A DNA stretch of 64,000 nucleotides from Lanius collurio (GCA_020086605.1 JACBWW010000028.1:8587690-8651689), one strand, 5' to 3'. Positions 43,401 through 53,909 are shown, counted from the stretch's first letter. The notes: generated from the sequence alone by a model not told the origin. Numbers and translations are program-made.

Positions 43401-46400
43401 TGAAGTGGTTATCCCACTCCATCCACGAATGAGCTCAGAAAGCATTCAGCTACTTGGGTAAGTTTAAGGCACTCCAGCACAGGCAGCCTTGAGGATTCCT
43501 TCTGACCACCCAGCATAACTTTTTCCACCATGGCTGACAAGTTATTGCTGAGCCTCATCCTTCTGAAATCTGCCTGAAGAATCAAGCTCCTCTCTATGTA
43601 TGCTATGAGTACCTGTTTTCAATACTCTGTCTCATTATGTATGAAGAAATCCTGTTGAAAAGATTATGAAAGACGTGCAACACTGAATTCAACCTCAAAG
43701 TATATGCCACTCCCTCCATTAAATTGAAGTAAGAACCACAAAGTTATAATACCATTATACAGTAATGTTATAATTAAACAGCTATGTTTAGCTTTATCGG
43801 GAGAGATTGAAAATGTAATGGTACTAAGATAGCTAAGCTTATGCAAGTGTTTGTTCCAATTTGCTAGCTATCCTTCATCTTTTCAGAAGAGAGGTGAATT
43901 GCCAATTCAAGAAAGTCACTGTAGTAACATTTCATAAAGAGACCACTAAGTTTTACAACAGTACTAGAGCATCTATAGTGTAAGATACCATGAAAGCACC
44001 CTTTCCCATTTCTACAAGTGAAGGCAACTGTAAGTAAGAGCACCAATGAGCTGGTATAGTTTGCTTCTACATCACCAAACCTCAGAGTGCCTACAAGGAA
44101 AAAAAAGACAAACACTATCTTTTCAGTAGGATACTGTGGTATTAACCTATCCAGGTGGTATTACAAGTTTGAGAGATGAAATATCTACAGAAAGCAACTC
44201 TACTTACCACTACAATGAAAGATGGGAAACTGGCTTCAGCCAGCAGCTTTACTGTGGATAGAGCACTGATGACATGATGAAAGCCATGCTAGGTTTAAGT
44301 AAGATTTTTAATGAGAAGAATAGAAAAGAGCATGCACATACAGAGAGCAACAGAAGAAGAGACAGCAGTTCCTTTAAACAAGAAGACACCCAAGCTCAGC
44401 CTTTGAGAGCTGAGGGCCTGCTTAGGAAGCATGTGGCAGACAACTGCCTGTACCTAGAAGCTTTCTGGCCTAGGAAACACAGCTCACTCCTGTCTTCAAA
44501 AAGAATACAGGGAACTACAGGACAGGCAACTTCACCTCAATTCCTGGAAAATGGTCAAGCAAATATTAGAAACCACTTCCAAACACACATAGCACATGGT
44601 GATGACAAGTCAGCATGGACTTAAGGGAAATCTTAACCAACTCAATGCCTATCTGTGATGAAGATATATCACTGGGCTGATGTGCAAGAGGAGAGCTTAA
44701 AACAGTTCAGCTTTATGAGGGCTTTCAACAAAATCTCTCATAACACACTCCTAGATAATCTGATAAGGCACAAGGCAGATAGATGTACAGCAAAGTGGAC
44801 TGAAAACTGGCTGAACTGCTGGGCTCAAAGCATTGTGATCCCACAAATTCCAAATGGTGTACATCATCAGAGAGAATTAGGACCACTAGTGTTTTAACAC
44901 CTTCATTAATGACCTAATGATGGAACAGGGTACATCTTCACCAAGTGTACTGAGAGTACACAACTGTACAAAGGGCTTGATATATCAAATGCTTGTGCTG
45001 CCATTCAGGAAGACCTCAGGAGGCTGGAGAAACGGGCTGTGGGATATCTCAAAAAATTCAACACGAGGAAATGCAAAGTCCTGCACCTGCCAGGAGCAAC
45101 CCCATCCAGCAGTGTGCACTGGAGGCTGATTGACTGAAATGCAGTTTGGCATAGGGAATGAAAAAAAACCTCACAGACACTGATGAAAAAGTTGACCAAG
45201 AGCCAAAGGCAAAGATGGCAAACAGCCTGGAGATAATAATGCTCAGGGAATCTTATCAATAAGGATAAATATTTGATGGAAGGGTTTACAGAAGGAAGTG
45301 ACAAACTCTTTTTAGTGAAAATTAAAATACAGGAAGTTTCACTTAAATATGACAAAGATATTTTACTTCGTGGGCGACCGGACGAAGGAACAGGATGCCC
45401 AGAGAGTTGTTCAAAAAACAGCTTCACATCCTGGGCAGCGTGCTCCATCCAAGCCAAGAGGTTGGACTAGACAATATGAAGAAGTGTCTTCCAGCCTCAG
45501 CTTCACTGTGACTCTTATTTTTGTATCCCTGTAGATAGGAGCAGAGATCAACCCATCCATACTGACATCGTTTCCCAAGTTCACCAACTTCAGTTTGACT
45601 TTCTGCAGTCTTCGGTCTCTCCCACAACTGAGAATTTACCTCCAGCTTCCTTTAGAAACAATAAATGGTGCCCATCTAAGTTCTCATCTAGTCAGAGAAG
45701 GAAGAAGTTTGTATAAGCTCAGGCAGATCTATTTAGAGTTCTCAGATTATACTGCAAACTTGTTTCATCTGGGGGTGGATAAAGCTAAGAGCAATAATTA
45801 TAAAATAGCAACCAAGGAGGTTGGAAGTAGAGCTTCAGACTCCCAATACATTTTTTGAGTTGGAGAGATGCCAGGATCCCTTTCAGAACAAGTGCTATGT
45901 AACAGCACTCCAGCAAACACCAAGTATTTCTATTTGATCAGGTGCTAATAAGAACTCTAGGAATTCACCAGGGTGGTAACTTGGAAGCAGAGGAGCATGC
46001 AAACAATAGTTTTCAGTTAGTAACCAGAAGTTTGCTGTAGGAGTTTTAAAGTCCATCTCTGTGAACTAGCAAACTCAAGCTATGCATTCACTGCAAGCCT
46101 GGTATTCCTGGTATTACATGAAAAACAGCTTGAAGCTCCCATCAGCTGTACAGAGTTAACACAGCTAAACACAAGGTATGTAGAGTTTCTAAGAAAAAAA
46201 GCTGAGAAAGTTACAAGTAGCTGGCCACACATACAGTGGTCAGAGATGTAGTACAAGACGGCCAGTACAAGTAGTCAGAGATGTCTGAAAAAGGACAACG
46301 GAGTCTGAGTCCTAGGACAGGTGGGATTTGAAAGCTTTTGGAAGCCCTTGGCAAGAAACCATGTGATGTGAATCAGGACTCTTACCAGACAGCTGCCAGT

Positions 46401-49400
46401 CTCAAGGCAGACTGTAGCAAGAACAGCCAATACCACCGTGTTAGGAAGATACTCTTATTAGATGATACAAGTCCAGAGACCATAGCTAGACAACAGAGGA
46501 ACTAAGCTATACAGAACACTTGCTTTCTAGCTCCACACAGCCTGGCACTTCCAACTCTTAGCAGCAGCCTATTAAATCTGCATAGCCTCAGGGGGGCTGA
46601 ATCTGACTCTTCACACAGGAAAATACCATCTACTTCTCACCTCTGCTCTGACCTCAGTAACCTATTAATACTGCCTTTCTCCTCACTGAGGAAGCGTTTG
46701 TCCTAGTGCACAGAGCAGATTTGCTATCAAACGTGACAAACTTGTGCTTTGGAGTCAAGTAGTCATATGAAAGCAGAACTTTGTCTTTTTTGAAAAGGAA
46801 AAGGCAGAGAGAAATCCACAGATACTTTCCCATTTTTCTTGCCCTCCTCAGCAGAGGATCTGCTCTGAAAACCAGATCTCAATTAGCTTGCACGTGTTCC
46901 AAAACCTAAAAGAGAAAGAACTCCGTTTTACAACTAAATCTACGACTAACCCTGCCATGCAACTTGAGGAATTCTTTTGTGCTGCATGTTTCTCGTCTCA
47001 CCTGATGTTAAAAAAACCCAATCAAATAAAAGGAAAAAAAACCCAAAACACAACAAACATGGTAGCACTCAGCTTCAGCTTTAGCTGTCTCCTTATCTGA
47101 AAGCTAGCAAGGATGAAGGAAGGAGAATAAACTCAAAGACACTCACGGTGGTCAGCTGTCAAGACAATGTATTATGAAATTAGATTTTAGGGGAACAGAA
47201 AGATCTTTATAGAAACACATGGCCAATGTATAAATGCTTTAGAAACAAGAACCTACAACTCAAGTGTTTCATGTTTCCTGAAGGTCAAGTACTTAGCTAA
47301 AACATCCTTCTATTTAAGAGGTAAGATGCTGTCAAAAGTCAAGGTGTCCTGGCTCCTATAACTATCACCCACTATAAGTCAGGATGAAGACACTACTTCA
47401 GACAACAAAAGTTCTGTAGCTCTCTTCTTAGGATTCAGACAACTTGAGGCTAGTCTACTCAGATGGCCTCAGTAAAGAGCACAAAAGACTTGCATTCCAT
47501 TTCCCATGACCTACTGCTCTTGTAGCATTAGCCACTGTTCTTGAACAGCAACTTAAGGTTTATGAGACTTTACAGTTACACAGGCTCTGAACTACTACAT
47601 TATTCCCATATTTAAATCAAAATCCAAAAGGAGACACACAGGCAGGTGTTCCTGTCCCCCAGGTTTCTCTGACTCTGAAGTGGTGTTCTTAGTCAATGGA
47701 TCAAAAAAATGTAAGAAAAGCATGCTTTAAATACAAAGCATTGGCAGAGGTTCAGCCACTTTAAGCTACACATCTGTGGCAGTGAAAATTGAAGCACCCT
47801 ATGAGCAGAAAACTTTCCTTCAGTTCTGAACTTTCTCCACTCAGAGGATTTCAGTCTTAGGTACTTGTAGCTTGCAGGAGATTTTAGGAAGTATTTGCTC
47901 AGAGAAAACATGAAACTCAGAAAAAGCAAATTATCTACTCCATGGTGATGGGCCAGCTATTGTCACTAGCCCTCTTCCCAAAGGGATATCCTAGTACAGG
48001 TCTGGATATGGAGAACTGTCCTTTAAGAATCTGATTCAAAGACACAGTGAAGCAGGAGACGTGGGCCAAAACTTGTGCAGCACCAATCTCCACCAGACTC
48101 TTCCAAGAGACCAGAGAGAAGATCAGAACATCTCTTACTCAAGAATCAATAAGTAACAACTGCAGAGCTTTAAGCCTAAATCAGACTTGAATGTTGACCT
48201 CCCTTTGTTACTCAGTTATTGAAGTTACTCTGCACTGTTATCTGATTAGCGAGCCAGTCTCTCAAAAGAACAATAATCCACCATCTGAGATTAAGATTTT
48301 TAAAATCAACAGTGGAAGTGCTCAAGGCCAGGCTGGATGGAGCTCTGAGCAACCTGGTCTAGTGAGAGGTGTCCCTGTCTACAGCATGAGAGTTGGACTA
48401 GATCATTTTGAGCTCCTTCCAGCCTAAACCATTCCATGATTCTGAGACTGAGACATATAAACCACCCAAAAAGTGGTTTTACCAGTTTACCTCCTCTTAC
48501 CATACTCCCTCCATAGACTACTCAATACACACTGCAAGCATTGCCTTAAAGCTAAGAACACCTGTCTACTGAATTTTTCTTCTAAGGTGGGAAAGAAGTT
48601 AACACATTTTTTTTCTTGCCAGTGTGTGAAGTATTAAGCTGAAGAAGAGACATCCCATACACAGCACAGCTGTTGATCTCCTTCCATCAAGAGGATAAGA
48701 CATTTGGCTTTTTCTGCTAATTCAGCTAGAAGGGAAAAAAATTATACTCTCTTCCTACTGGATATCCTTTTATTCTGCAAGGATCATAGCGTAGTGCCAT
48801 TTCTAGGTCAAGCATAGAACTGCTCTCAAGTCTAAACATCACTTACCATAGCCACTTTTGCTCTGCCTTTTAGAGAACTTCTATGCTGCCAAGTGCCTAG
48901 AACAGGATGGCACTACATACAGGGTATGGGAATGTGGCTTTCATTTCTATTGCTGATGGTAAAACTGTGCAAGAACTTTCTTACTTATCAGATGTTAGCT
49001 GACCACAGCCCAAGGCTAAGGAGTTATTTCTGCTCCCAGGTTGTCAGGAATACTGATACACTTCTCAAAACCTCAAAGCAGTAGAGAGAAGCTTGCTTGC
49101 ACTCCAAAAGCAAAGAAGTTCTTTAAGAAAACTGAGGAAAGACGTTATAGGGTGTGAGCGCCTCCTCAGAGCACTGCTTCTCATCAGCTACTCAGCAGTG
49201 TGGACAGACTGGGCTTAAGAGGCGCAGCTTCTCAGCTGCAAGATTTGTGAAGGCAGCTGCCAATTTCTACTGCTACAAGTTTGCCAGACAACAACCTAGT
49301 TACATAATTAAACCAGACAAGACAGACAAAAACCTACACAATTTCTACTCCTGCCTTAGTCACATACCCTTTTCTCAGCAGGTCACCAACTCTGACTAAT

Positions 49401-50667
49401 TTCTTAGATGAAGGCGCAAGTTCCTGAAGAGAAGGTAAGCCTTGCTTCTCACTAGAGCAACAGTGGGCAAATGTTCAAGGAAAGGACTCTTTTCATGGAC
49501 AGGAAGAAGTGCTGAATCCCTACATCAGAGCTGCACACAGCAGATGGTGAAATATGGAAGAGGCCAGGCTACCTTGACTCACTCTCCTGTAGCATGGGAG
49601 TGTATCAGGCCAGATACTGCTGACAGCCTCAAGGCTTTGGAGCCTAGGGAATCCATCCTACCCAGAAGCAGCTCCATACTCCCCAGGACAACAGCCAAAG
49701 AAGAAGCGCTTCTTGCCACCAGCAATTCATTAACACCTTGCATGCACAAGCCAGCTGTGCCAGAACTGCTTTCGAGCCCATATCACCCCATGCAGTTCTT
49801 GCTCCCAGGAAATCTTACCGTAAAAATTTCAGGAAATCTTGTCTACAGAGATACCAAGTCCTTGTAAATGTAGCTAATGTATCAGCAGTGCTGTACCGCC
49901 ACTACTGAATTATCACCACGGGGAAGGCACTTCACAGAGTTCACTAGCATCCTGTGAACACATGCCAGAGCGAGGAAAGGGAGAACAGACATAGATACTC
50001 CTGCAGAGCCCTGCCTGCATTAGTGTTGGGAAGAAGTGAGCAGGAATTCAGCCTGGAAAAGACAATCATAGACAAGCTGATTATAAGGAAACAATGCCAG
50101 CTCCAAGCCTTCCCATGAGGGCTTACAGGAAGGAGACAGGAAAGGAACTGCAGCAATTCCTGAAAAATTTACACCTATCTGTAGACGGTATGAGCCACAG
50201 GCAGATACAGTAAGTAAAATATTGTCTCTCGCAACCCACCGGTGACAGCGCGACCACCAGTGTCCCAGCCGGTTCCTCGCAGCAATGGACACGATGCCTT
50301 TTCCCCCCCGGAGCAGCTCTGGGTTCTTGCAATGAATGTCAGCAGCGCCCAAGACTTCATCTCCCCGCGGGGAGACGAAGCCGGGAAAAGGGATGTGTCA
50401 GGAAAACACACACACAGCCCTTCTCCCTGCTCTCCTTCAATGCAGAGACCCCTTCAACACCAGAAGCCTTGTCAAATGCCGCGCCCCCCTTCCCCCGGGC
50501 CGTACCTTGTCGGCGATGCTGCGGGGCAAGAGCAGGTCGGGACTGGGGGTGAGCGCCGGCCCCATCTCCTCGCTGCTGGACGTGGCCAGGGGATGCGGCA
50601 TCTCCCGCAGCGACTTGGGCCCGGAGGACGGGAGGGGCTTAGGGGCGCTCGCCGCGCCGCCCGACAT
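4363..50667 (-). CDS. SNX30: Sorting nexin 30, complete nine-exon coding region
   Basis: Endosomal PX-BAR sorting nexin. Family knowledge: SNX30 and its paralogue SNX7 pair with SNX4 on early and recycling endosomes, bind PI3P, and support ATG9A traffic and autophagosome assembly. Seen here: nine exons (50667-50506, 31308-31120, 24784-24674, 21099-20941, 18461-18266, 17624-17425, 11896-11810, 6757-6605, 4422-4363), every intron GT-AG, joining to 438 codons plus a stop with no frame break. PX domain is about residues 88-207, with the RRRYQDF motif at 131-137, the PPLPEKF loop at 154-160 and the RRK basic residues at 177-179. The BAR domain is about 208-438. It is recognised as SNX30 rather than SNX7 by the [17 protein letters not shown] linker and the C-terminal block. 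Introns are compact for a vertebrate, and the gene runs divergently from INIP. Nothing looks broken. Confidence 0.97.
4423..6604 (-). other. SNX30 intron 8
   Basis: 2.2 kb, phase 0. It contains a CR1 3' fragment on the plus strand at about 5,590-5,955. I see no other recognisable element. Confidence 0.9.
5590..5955 (+). mobile_element. CR1 LINE 3' fragment
   Basis: Matches the CR1 3' region: GGGGCTTATGAGACAG, then TTTAAACTGGAAGAGGG, GGAACAGCTTGCCCAGAGAA, and the closing CCCTTCCAAACCATTCTGTGA. It is diverged and 5' truncated, and sits in intron 8 antisense to SNX30. Confidence 0.88.
6605..6757 (-). CDS. SNX30: SNX30 coding exon 8 (residues 369-419), last BAR helix
   Basis: 153 nt, 51 codons, phase 0. 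It encodes [20 protein letters not shown] followed by [15 protein letters not shown] and DKNIQYYEK, the most conserved part of the SNX7/SNX30 C-terminus. The acceptor is CTGCAG|GTACCC and the donor AAG|GTACGT. Confidence 0.96.
6758..11809 (-). other. SNX30 intron 7
   Basis: 5.05 kb. It carries repeat arm B (7,820-8,201). The rest is AT-leaning sequence in which I see no gene or classified repeat. Confidence 0.9.
7820..8201 (+). repeat. Dispersed repeat, arm B of an inverted pair (SNX30 intron 7)
   Basis: Partner of 1,103-1,461 in the opposite orientation, 6.4 kb away. Similarity starts at ATGTGGCTCC and fades after TATCAAAGAAT. The short ORF that runs out of its right end begins with the same MCSPKDT residues as one running out of the other copy. 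This reflects the repeat, not a gene. The flanks do not match, consistent with two separate insertions of one element. Confidence 0.85.
11810..11896 (-). CDS. SNX30: SNX30 coding exon 7 (residues 340-368)
   Basis: 87 nt, 29 codons, phase 0. It encodes a charged BAR helix segment starting [16 protein letters not shown] and ending KREDRPK. The acceptor is GCCCATAG|AATGTG and the donor AAG|GTTAGT. Being a multiple of three, it could be skipped without a frameshift, but nothing here shows that it is. Confidence 0.94.
11897..17424 (-). other. SNX30 intron 6
   Basis: 5.5 kb. It contains a minus-strand CR1 fragment at about 14,445-15,000. Nothing else is recognisable. Confidence 0.9.
14445..15000 (-). 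mobile_element. CR1 LINE 3' fragment with end of the reverse transcriptase ORF
   Basis: Minus-strand translation at 14,938-14,729 gives the CR1 ORF2 C-terminal pattern ([22 protein letters not shown], a diverged form of the usual ATKMIKGL...YEERLRELGLF). The non-coding 3' tail follows down to about 14,445. It is old and degenerate and lies in the same orientation as SNX30. Confidence 0.85.
17425..17624 (-). CDS. SNX30: SNX30 coding exon 6 (residues 273-339), BAR helices
   Basis: 200 nt, entering in phase 1 and leaving in phase 0. It encodes [15 protein letters not shown], then [16 protein letters not shown] and [17 protein letters not shown]. The acceptor is CTTGTAG|AATAC and the donor AAG|GTAAAG. 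It is separated from exon 5 by the gene's shortest intron (641 bp). Confidence 0.95.
17625..18265 (-). other. SNX30 intron 5
   Basis: 641 bp, phase 1, the only SNX30 intron here that is not phase 0. No repeat recognised. Confidence 0.9.
18266..18461 (-). CDS. SNX30: SNX30 coding exon 5 (residues 208-272), start of BAR domain
   Basis: 196 nt, ending in phase 1. It encodes [19 protein letters not shown], the linker into the BAR domain, then the first helical part ending [11 protein letters not shown]. The acceptor is TTCCTAG|GATCTT, directly beside a T/G-rich (minus strand) low-complexity tract of about 180 bp. The donor is CTGG|GTAAGG. The split Glu codon is completed by the first two bases of exon 6. 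Confidence 0.95.
18462..20940 (-). other. SNX30 intron 4
   Basis: 2.5 kb. Its 3' end (minus strand) is the low-complexity tract at 18,471-18,650. The remainder has no recognisable feature. Confidence 0.9.
18471..18650. repeat. A/C-rich low-complexity tract (T/G-rich on the SNX30 strand)
   Basis: About 180 bp made of AAACA, AACAACA and ACAAAA units, ending in a short CACACA run. It has no strict period. On the transcribed strand it is a T/G-rich run finishing nine bases from the exon 5 acceptor. Confidence 0.95.
20941..21099 (-). CDS. SNX30: SNX30 coding exon 4 (residues 155-207), end of PX domain
   Basis: 159 nt, 53 codons, phase 0. It begins with PLPEKF, completing the Pro-rich membrane loop started at the end of exon 3, and contains [14 protein letters not shown], whose Arg and Lys residues form the rest of the PX basic pocket. 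The acceptor is GACAG|CCTCTT and the donor AAG|GTAAGC. Confidence 0.96.
21100..24673 (-). other. SNX30 intron 3
   Basis: 3.6 kb with an A-run at about 22,491-22,508. No gene or classified repeat seen. Confidence 0.88.
24674..24784 (-). CDS. SNX30: SNX30 coding exon 3 (residues 118-154), PX core
   Basis: 111 nt, 37 codons, phase 0 at both ends. It encodes the [11 protein letters not shown] block; in PX domains the second Arg of RRYxDF contacts the 3-phosphate of PI3P, and the Tyr stacks on the lipid head group. The acceptor is TTTTCCAG|ACC. The donor is CCC|GTAGGT, so the intron side is good but the exon side lacks the usual AG. Confidence 0.96.
24785..31119 (-). other. SNX30 intron 2
   Basis: 6.3 kb. 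It contains a purine-rich G-run tract at about 26,410-26,455 and the GC- and CpG-rich block at about 27,040-27,520. Otherwise it is featureless AT-leaning sequence. Confidence 0.88.
27040..27520 (+). mobile_element. GC-rich LTR-like block (possible solo LTR)
   Basis: A sharply bounded GC- and CpG-rich block in AT-leaning intron sequence. On the plus strand a TATA-like GGGATAAAAGCC at 27,257-27,268 is followed by a T-rich stretch (GTTTGTTATTTAGTTATTGC) and a run resembling an LTR R/U5 region. I could not place exact ends, find target-site duplications or name a family. An intronic promoter is the main alternative. Confidence 0.35.
31120..31308 (-). CDS. SNX30: SNX30 coding exon 2 (residues 55-117)
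   Basis: 189 nt, 63 codons, phase 0 at both ends. The acceptor follows a long pyrimidine tract and ends CAG|GATCTC. The donor is AAG|GTACAA, weak because +5 is A. It holds the Ser-rich linker ([17 protein letters not shown]) and the first strands of the PX domain ([15 protein letters not shown], then [10 protein letters not shown]). Confidence 0.96.
41165..42510 (-). mobile_element. CR1 LINE, 3' third with the RT C-terminal region
   Basis: The longest and best-kept CR1 copy here. The minus-strand translation shows typical CR1 reverse transcriptase features: [47 protein letters not shown], and [20 protein letters not shown]. The frame changes between the upper part (42,383-41,823) and the lower part (42,000-41,473), so it is not intact. 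The 3' end near 41,165 reads CAGAATCACAGAATGGGTAAG as the complement of the CR1 tail. The copy is 5' truncated. Confidence 0.95.
44455..45520 (+). mobile_element. Degenerate CR1 LINE fragment
   Basis: Plus-strand translation in several frames recalls CR1 ORF2 ([24 protein letters not shown], then [14 protein letters not shown] and the KSCTC...EQPHP block). It ends with the CR1 3' signature GGTTGGACTAGACAATATG...CAGCCTCAG. Many stops and frame changes indicate an old copy. It is opposite in orientation to the copy at 41,165-42,510. Confidence 0.85.
48310..48447 (+). mobile_element. Short CR1 3' end
   Basis: About 140 bp with GGCCAGGCTGGATGGAGCTC, GAGCAACCTGGTCTAGTGAG, and the closing CCATTCCATGATTCTGAG. 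It is a heavily 5'-truncated CR1 insertion in intron 1. Confidence 0.92.
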
Positions 50668-51420
50668 CGCGCCGGGGCCAGGCAGCGACCGAGGCAAGGA
50701 GGGAGGGAGCGGAGGCCGCGCCGCCTCGGCGAGAAGCTGCGGGGCCGCGGCCGGAGCCTGCCCACCACCGCCGCGATACGAGGAGGCGTAGGAGGCGGCA
50801 GCTGCGGCGACGGCGGAGGAGGAGGAGCGAGCGCAGCATCCGCCTGCGCCACCGCCCGCCCCTTTCCAAAGCGCCGTCCGCGCCACCTGCCGCCCCGCCC
50901 CGCCCGGCCCGGCCCGGCCCGCCAGCGGGAGGCGCGGGCTGCCCTGCCCGGCGGCGGGGTACAGGCACCACCCCCGGCAGCCACCCGCCGGAACGGAACC
51001 GAGCCGGGCGGGGCAGAGCGGGGCGAGGCGAGGTGGCCGGGCGAGGCGAGGCGAGCAGCCCCGGGCGAGCCGGGGAAAGGCGTCGGGTCTGGTGGAGCCC
51101 CAGCCGGGCCGAGCCGAGCCGGAGGAGGCACCGCTCCACTGAGCGGCCCCGGCGGTAACCCCGGACTGTGGCGGTATCGCTGCACGCTGTCGAACCGCGG
51201 GTTAAGTGCCAGAAAAGCAATCCAGCTTTTCCAGGCTCAGTTCGCCGACCTCAAACTACGCTCATGTTTGAAGGGAAATTTGTAAACTGGCGGGCTGCAG
51301 TGCAAGACCGACCCCAGCCGGGCACAGGAGCGGACAAGGCCCGGCCTCCGGCACTCCCTCACGGTGGGAGTGCGCCGCAAGCAGATACACCGGGAGATGT
51401 CTTGCACGGAAGGCCTGCAC
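50230..51420. promoter_or_regulatory. SNX30: CpG island and promoter region of SNX30
   Basis: Very GC- and CpG-rich sequence covering SNX30 exon 1 and its upstream side. It includes several GC boxes (CCGCCCCGCCCC near 50,890, GGGCGGGGC near 51,010), repeated GGCCC units and GAGGCGAGGCGAG units. The transcription start probably lies in about 50,680-50,950, but no TATA box or start motif fixes it. Long ORFs in several frames are a by-product of the low stop density. Confidence 0.85.
50506..50667 (-). CDS. SNX30: SNX30 coding exon 1 (residues 1-54)
   Basis: Start codon at 50667-50665 with G at -3. It encodes the disordered Ser/Pro-rich N-terminal tail, beginning [17 protein letters not shown] and ending SIADK. 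The donor is AAG|GTACGG at 50505 and intron phase is 0. This start was chosen because it matches the known SNX30 N-terminus (human begins MAGGPPKALPSTGP, from memory). The frame stays open for 73 more codons upstream to another ATG at 50886, so an extended form cannot be excluded from sequence alone. The exon lies inside the CpG island. Confidence 0.95.
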
Positions 51421-52659
51421 AGAAACCTGCTTTCACTGATGGCATGTGTTTACGTTTGGCGCAGACATCTCACCTTGAGAGATCTCGTATTGTTGTAGAA
51501 CGTTTCATCGTGCTGAAAAGAGCTGAAAGATACCGCAAGACCTGTAGAAGCGATCCATGCAAATCTGTCTAATAGCATGTATCCCTTACAAAAAATCAGT
51601 GATCTATCCACATTTAACAGTGAAGTTAAATGAGAAGAAGAACAGTAGAAGAAGTGTTCATGACTGCAGAATAATTAATAAATAGGAGAAAAATCATAGT
51701 CTGGTGTAAGATGTTCCCTGAGCAGATAAAGCAGCTCAATTTGGCTGATAATTTTTTTTTTCCAAATAATTGGCTGCAGCACTAATTAGATGTGATAGAG
51801 TAACATGCTACTGGGGAAAGTGATGTATCACTGTAAGAATGTCACAATCCCTTCAAACTACAGATAAATATGTGAAGATAAACATAAACAGATATGTGGC
51901 CAGATAAGACTTAGATGCTGTAAACATTTTACTTGTGTCTAACTTTTCCTGGGGAGTACAGACCATTGAAATCAAAAGGGCAGCAGCAATTCAGAGTTAA
52001 GGTAGCAAGTTTTACAGGTGTCATGCAGGACAAGCATGAGAGCACAAAACTGTGGACTAACATTACAAAGAGATAAGCTGTTTCTCATGGGGAAGAAAAT
52101 ACAGAAAAAAAATATCAGTCCTTACTATGAGTAACTACTTATTGCATAATATTTGACCCCCAACAAAGATCAAAAGTCCAAGCCAAGTGCCAGGCCCCAG
52201 TGAGAAAGCAGCTGTGAAATAGTCCTTGTTCATTATACTTCAGAAACAACAACCTATTTATCTGTCAGGAAAAGGAAGCAATACAAATTAGCCAACTTAA
52301 GTACATGTATCCCAATTTTCTTTTAGACTATCCAAATCTTAAGTGGAAACTATCATGATGAAGCAGCAGGCAGGTTCATGTATCTGCCACACAGCTCAGG
52401 AATTGCTTCCCTTCAGTTTTGTGACAGTCTGTATCTCTAAGGTTTACGCCTCACCAAGAGCTCTTCCTCTCTTTTCCCTTAAGCATCCTGTGTTTCCAAC
52501 TCATTTCTTTTCCAAAGGAAGCCTGTCAGGGGACACCAACACGTTCTAATGTTTGGAAACCTGGGCCATCTTAGCTCTGAGCAAGTACAAATGACCTTCT
52601 ACTCATTAAAACTTGGCTTAGTAGCCAGTGAGGCGAGCATAAGGCTGCTGCATCCTTGC

Positions 52660-53240
52660 AGCAAGGAAGACTGGTGGTATCCAGGCTGCCTAAACAGCAA
52701 GCAGCACAGGCAACAGATTGAGGGGCAGGGCTTATCAGTCCCTGCTTGGCATTCATTAGTCCTTATCAGAAATCCTGTGTTCGATTGTGGGACATTTATA
52801 CAAGATGCTGACAAACTGGACAAAGTTCAGAGCGGGGGCACTGAGGTGGTTGGTAACCATCTGCAGCAGCAGCTGCAGGGCTGAGGCTTTTTGAGCTTGG
52901 AGCAGTTAACTTAAAGAACAGTTAATTGCACCCTCCAGTATCCTATAGGGAGGAGGAGGGAAAGATGGAAGTGGGCTTACCACAGCAGACCATAGCAGCA
53001 AGACAAGAGACAAAGGACATCAAGTGAAACGGGAAATTCCTGGTGGATATTAGGAACAACTTTCCTCCCCCTGAAGATAGCCAAGAGGCAGAACAGATTA
53101 CAGAGAGAAGCTGTGTGGTCTTCACCCCTGGAGATTCTCAAGACAATCTGGCACAATCTCACATCTGACCCTCCTTTAAGCAAGAGATTGGACAAGAGAT
53201 CTCCCTACATCCCTTCCAGCCTGAATGATTCAGTGCTGCT
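52660..53240 (+). mobile_element. Diverged CR1 fragment
   Basis: Contains GGTATCCAGGCTGCCTAAAC, TGGACAAAGTTCAGAGCGGG, GGAACAACTTTCCTCCCC, and the closing CATCCCTTCCAGCCTGAATG, all recognisable as diverged CR1 ORF2 end and 3' UTR. The left boundary is approximate. Confidence 0.8.
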
Positions 53241-53909
53241 ATAGAAGTCATTATGTCTGGTTTCTGAGTTTAGGTAAGGTGACCTCTCAATTGACCTGTA
53301 TACAAGCTGCAGAGATTCACTTACTGGTCTAGTTTCCTGTGATAGGGCAATATATGCCTCTTTGTTTATTAATTACATTTATCTGTGTTACCTGTTTCTG
53401 CTATGTCATCCTTACTCATTTCATCTGACATAGAATACTTAGAAACATTTTCAAATAACTAACTGGATCAGTAAATACAAAATGCAGGAATATTGGTGCA
53501 CCTGTGAATACAAGTAAGCTGAGTTTAGAAAAACTTCAGAAGACATTAGTGGAAGACCTGTTACACAAGAAAATTACAAACTAGCTGATATTCCTAAATT
53601 CCGGCTATGAAAGTCATGTTAAATTGCAGAATTCCCACACCATAGCATACTGTAAAGTCAAGCTGGCTAACTGTTGACACTAGATCACTTCAATGTAGTT
53701 TATGATAATAACATACTTAAAAAACCCCAAAAAATGGACATGGTAAGCCATCTAACCCTACTATCTTAATGACTAATGACAGGTGTTTCTCTTCCTCTGA
53801 TTTCAGTGAGTACCAAATCTGCAAAGATTTGTACCGACAGCAATCTAGGTTTAAGAGTGATACATACCTTAGGTAGCAGATGCAAACTGTGATACTGAGA
53901 AATGAGAAG

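Larger units (their letters stand above)
31309..50505 (-). other. SNX30 intron 1
   Basis: 19.2 kb, the largest intron. It contains CR1 fragments at 41,165-42,510 (minus), 44,455-45,520 (plus) and 48,310-48,447 (plus), and a T12 run at 34,220-34,231. The remainder, including all of 31.3-41.1 kb, shows no gene or repeat I can name. Confidence 0.88.

Noticed and set aside
49442..49867. 141-residue plus-strand ORF in intron 1
   Set aside because: No recognisable domain, no splice support and no codon bias apparent by eye. Consistent with a chance ORF.
51003..51045. G-quadruplex on the plus strand of the SNX30 promoter
   Set aside because: Three good G-runs are present, but the fourth is separated by a long loop. 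It is treated as ordinary GC boxes.
50242..51285. 347-residue plus-strand ORF and several other long ORFs through the first CpG island
   Set aside because: They are Gly/Ala/Arg/Pro-rich, occur in several frames on both strands, and overlap SNX30 exon 1 and its promoter. This is the expected lack of stops in GC-rich DNA; no domain is recognisable.
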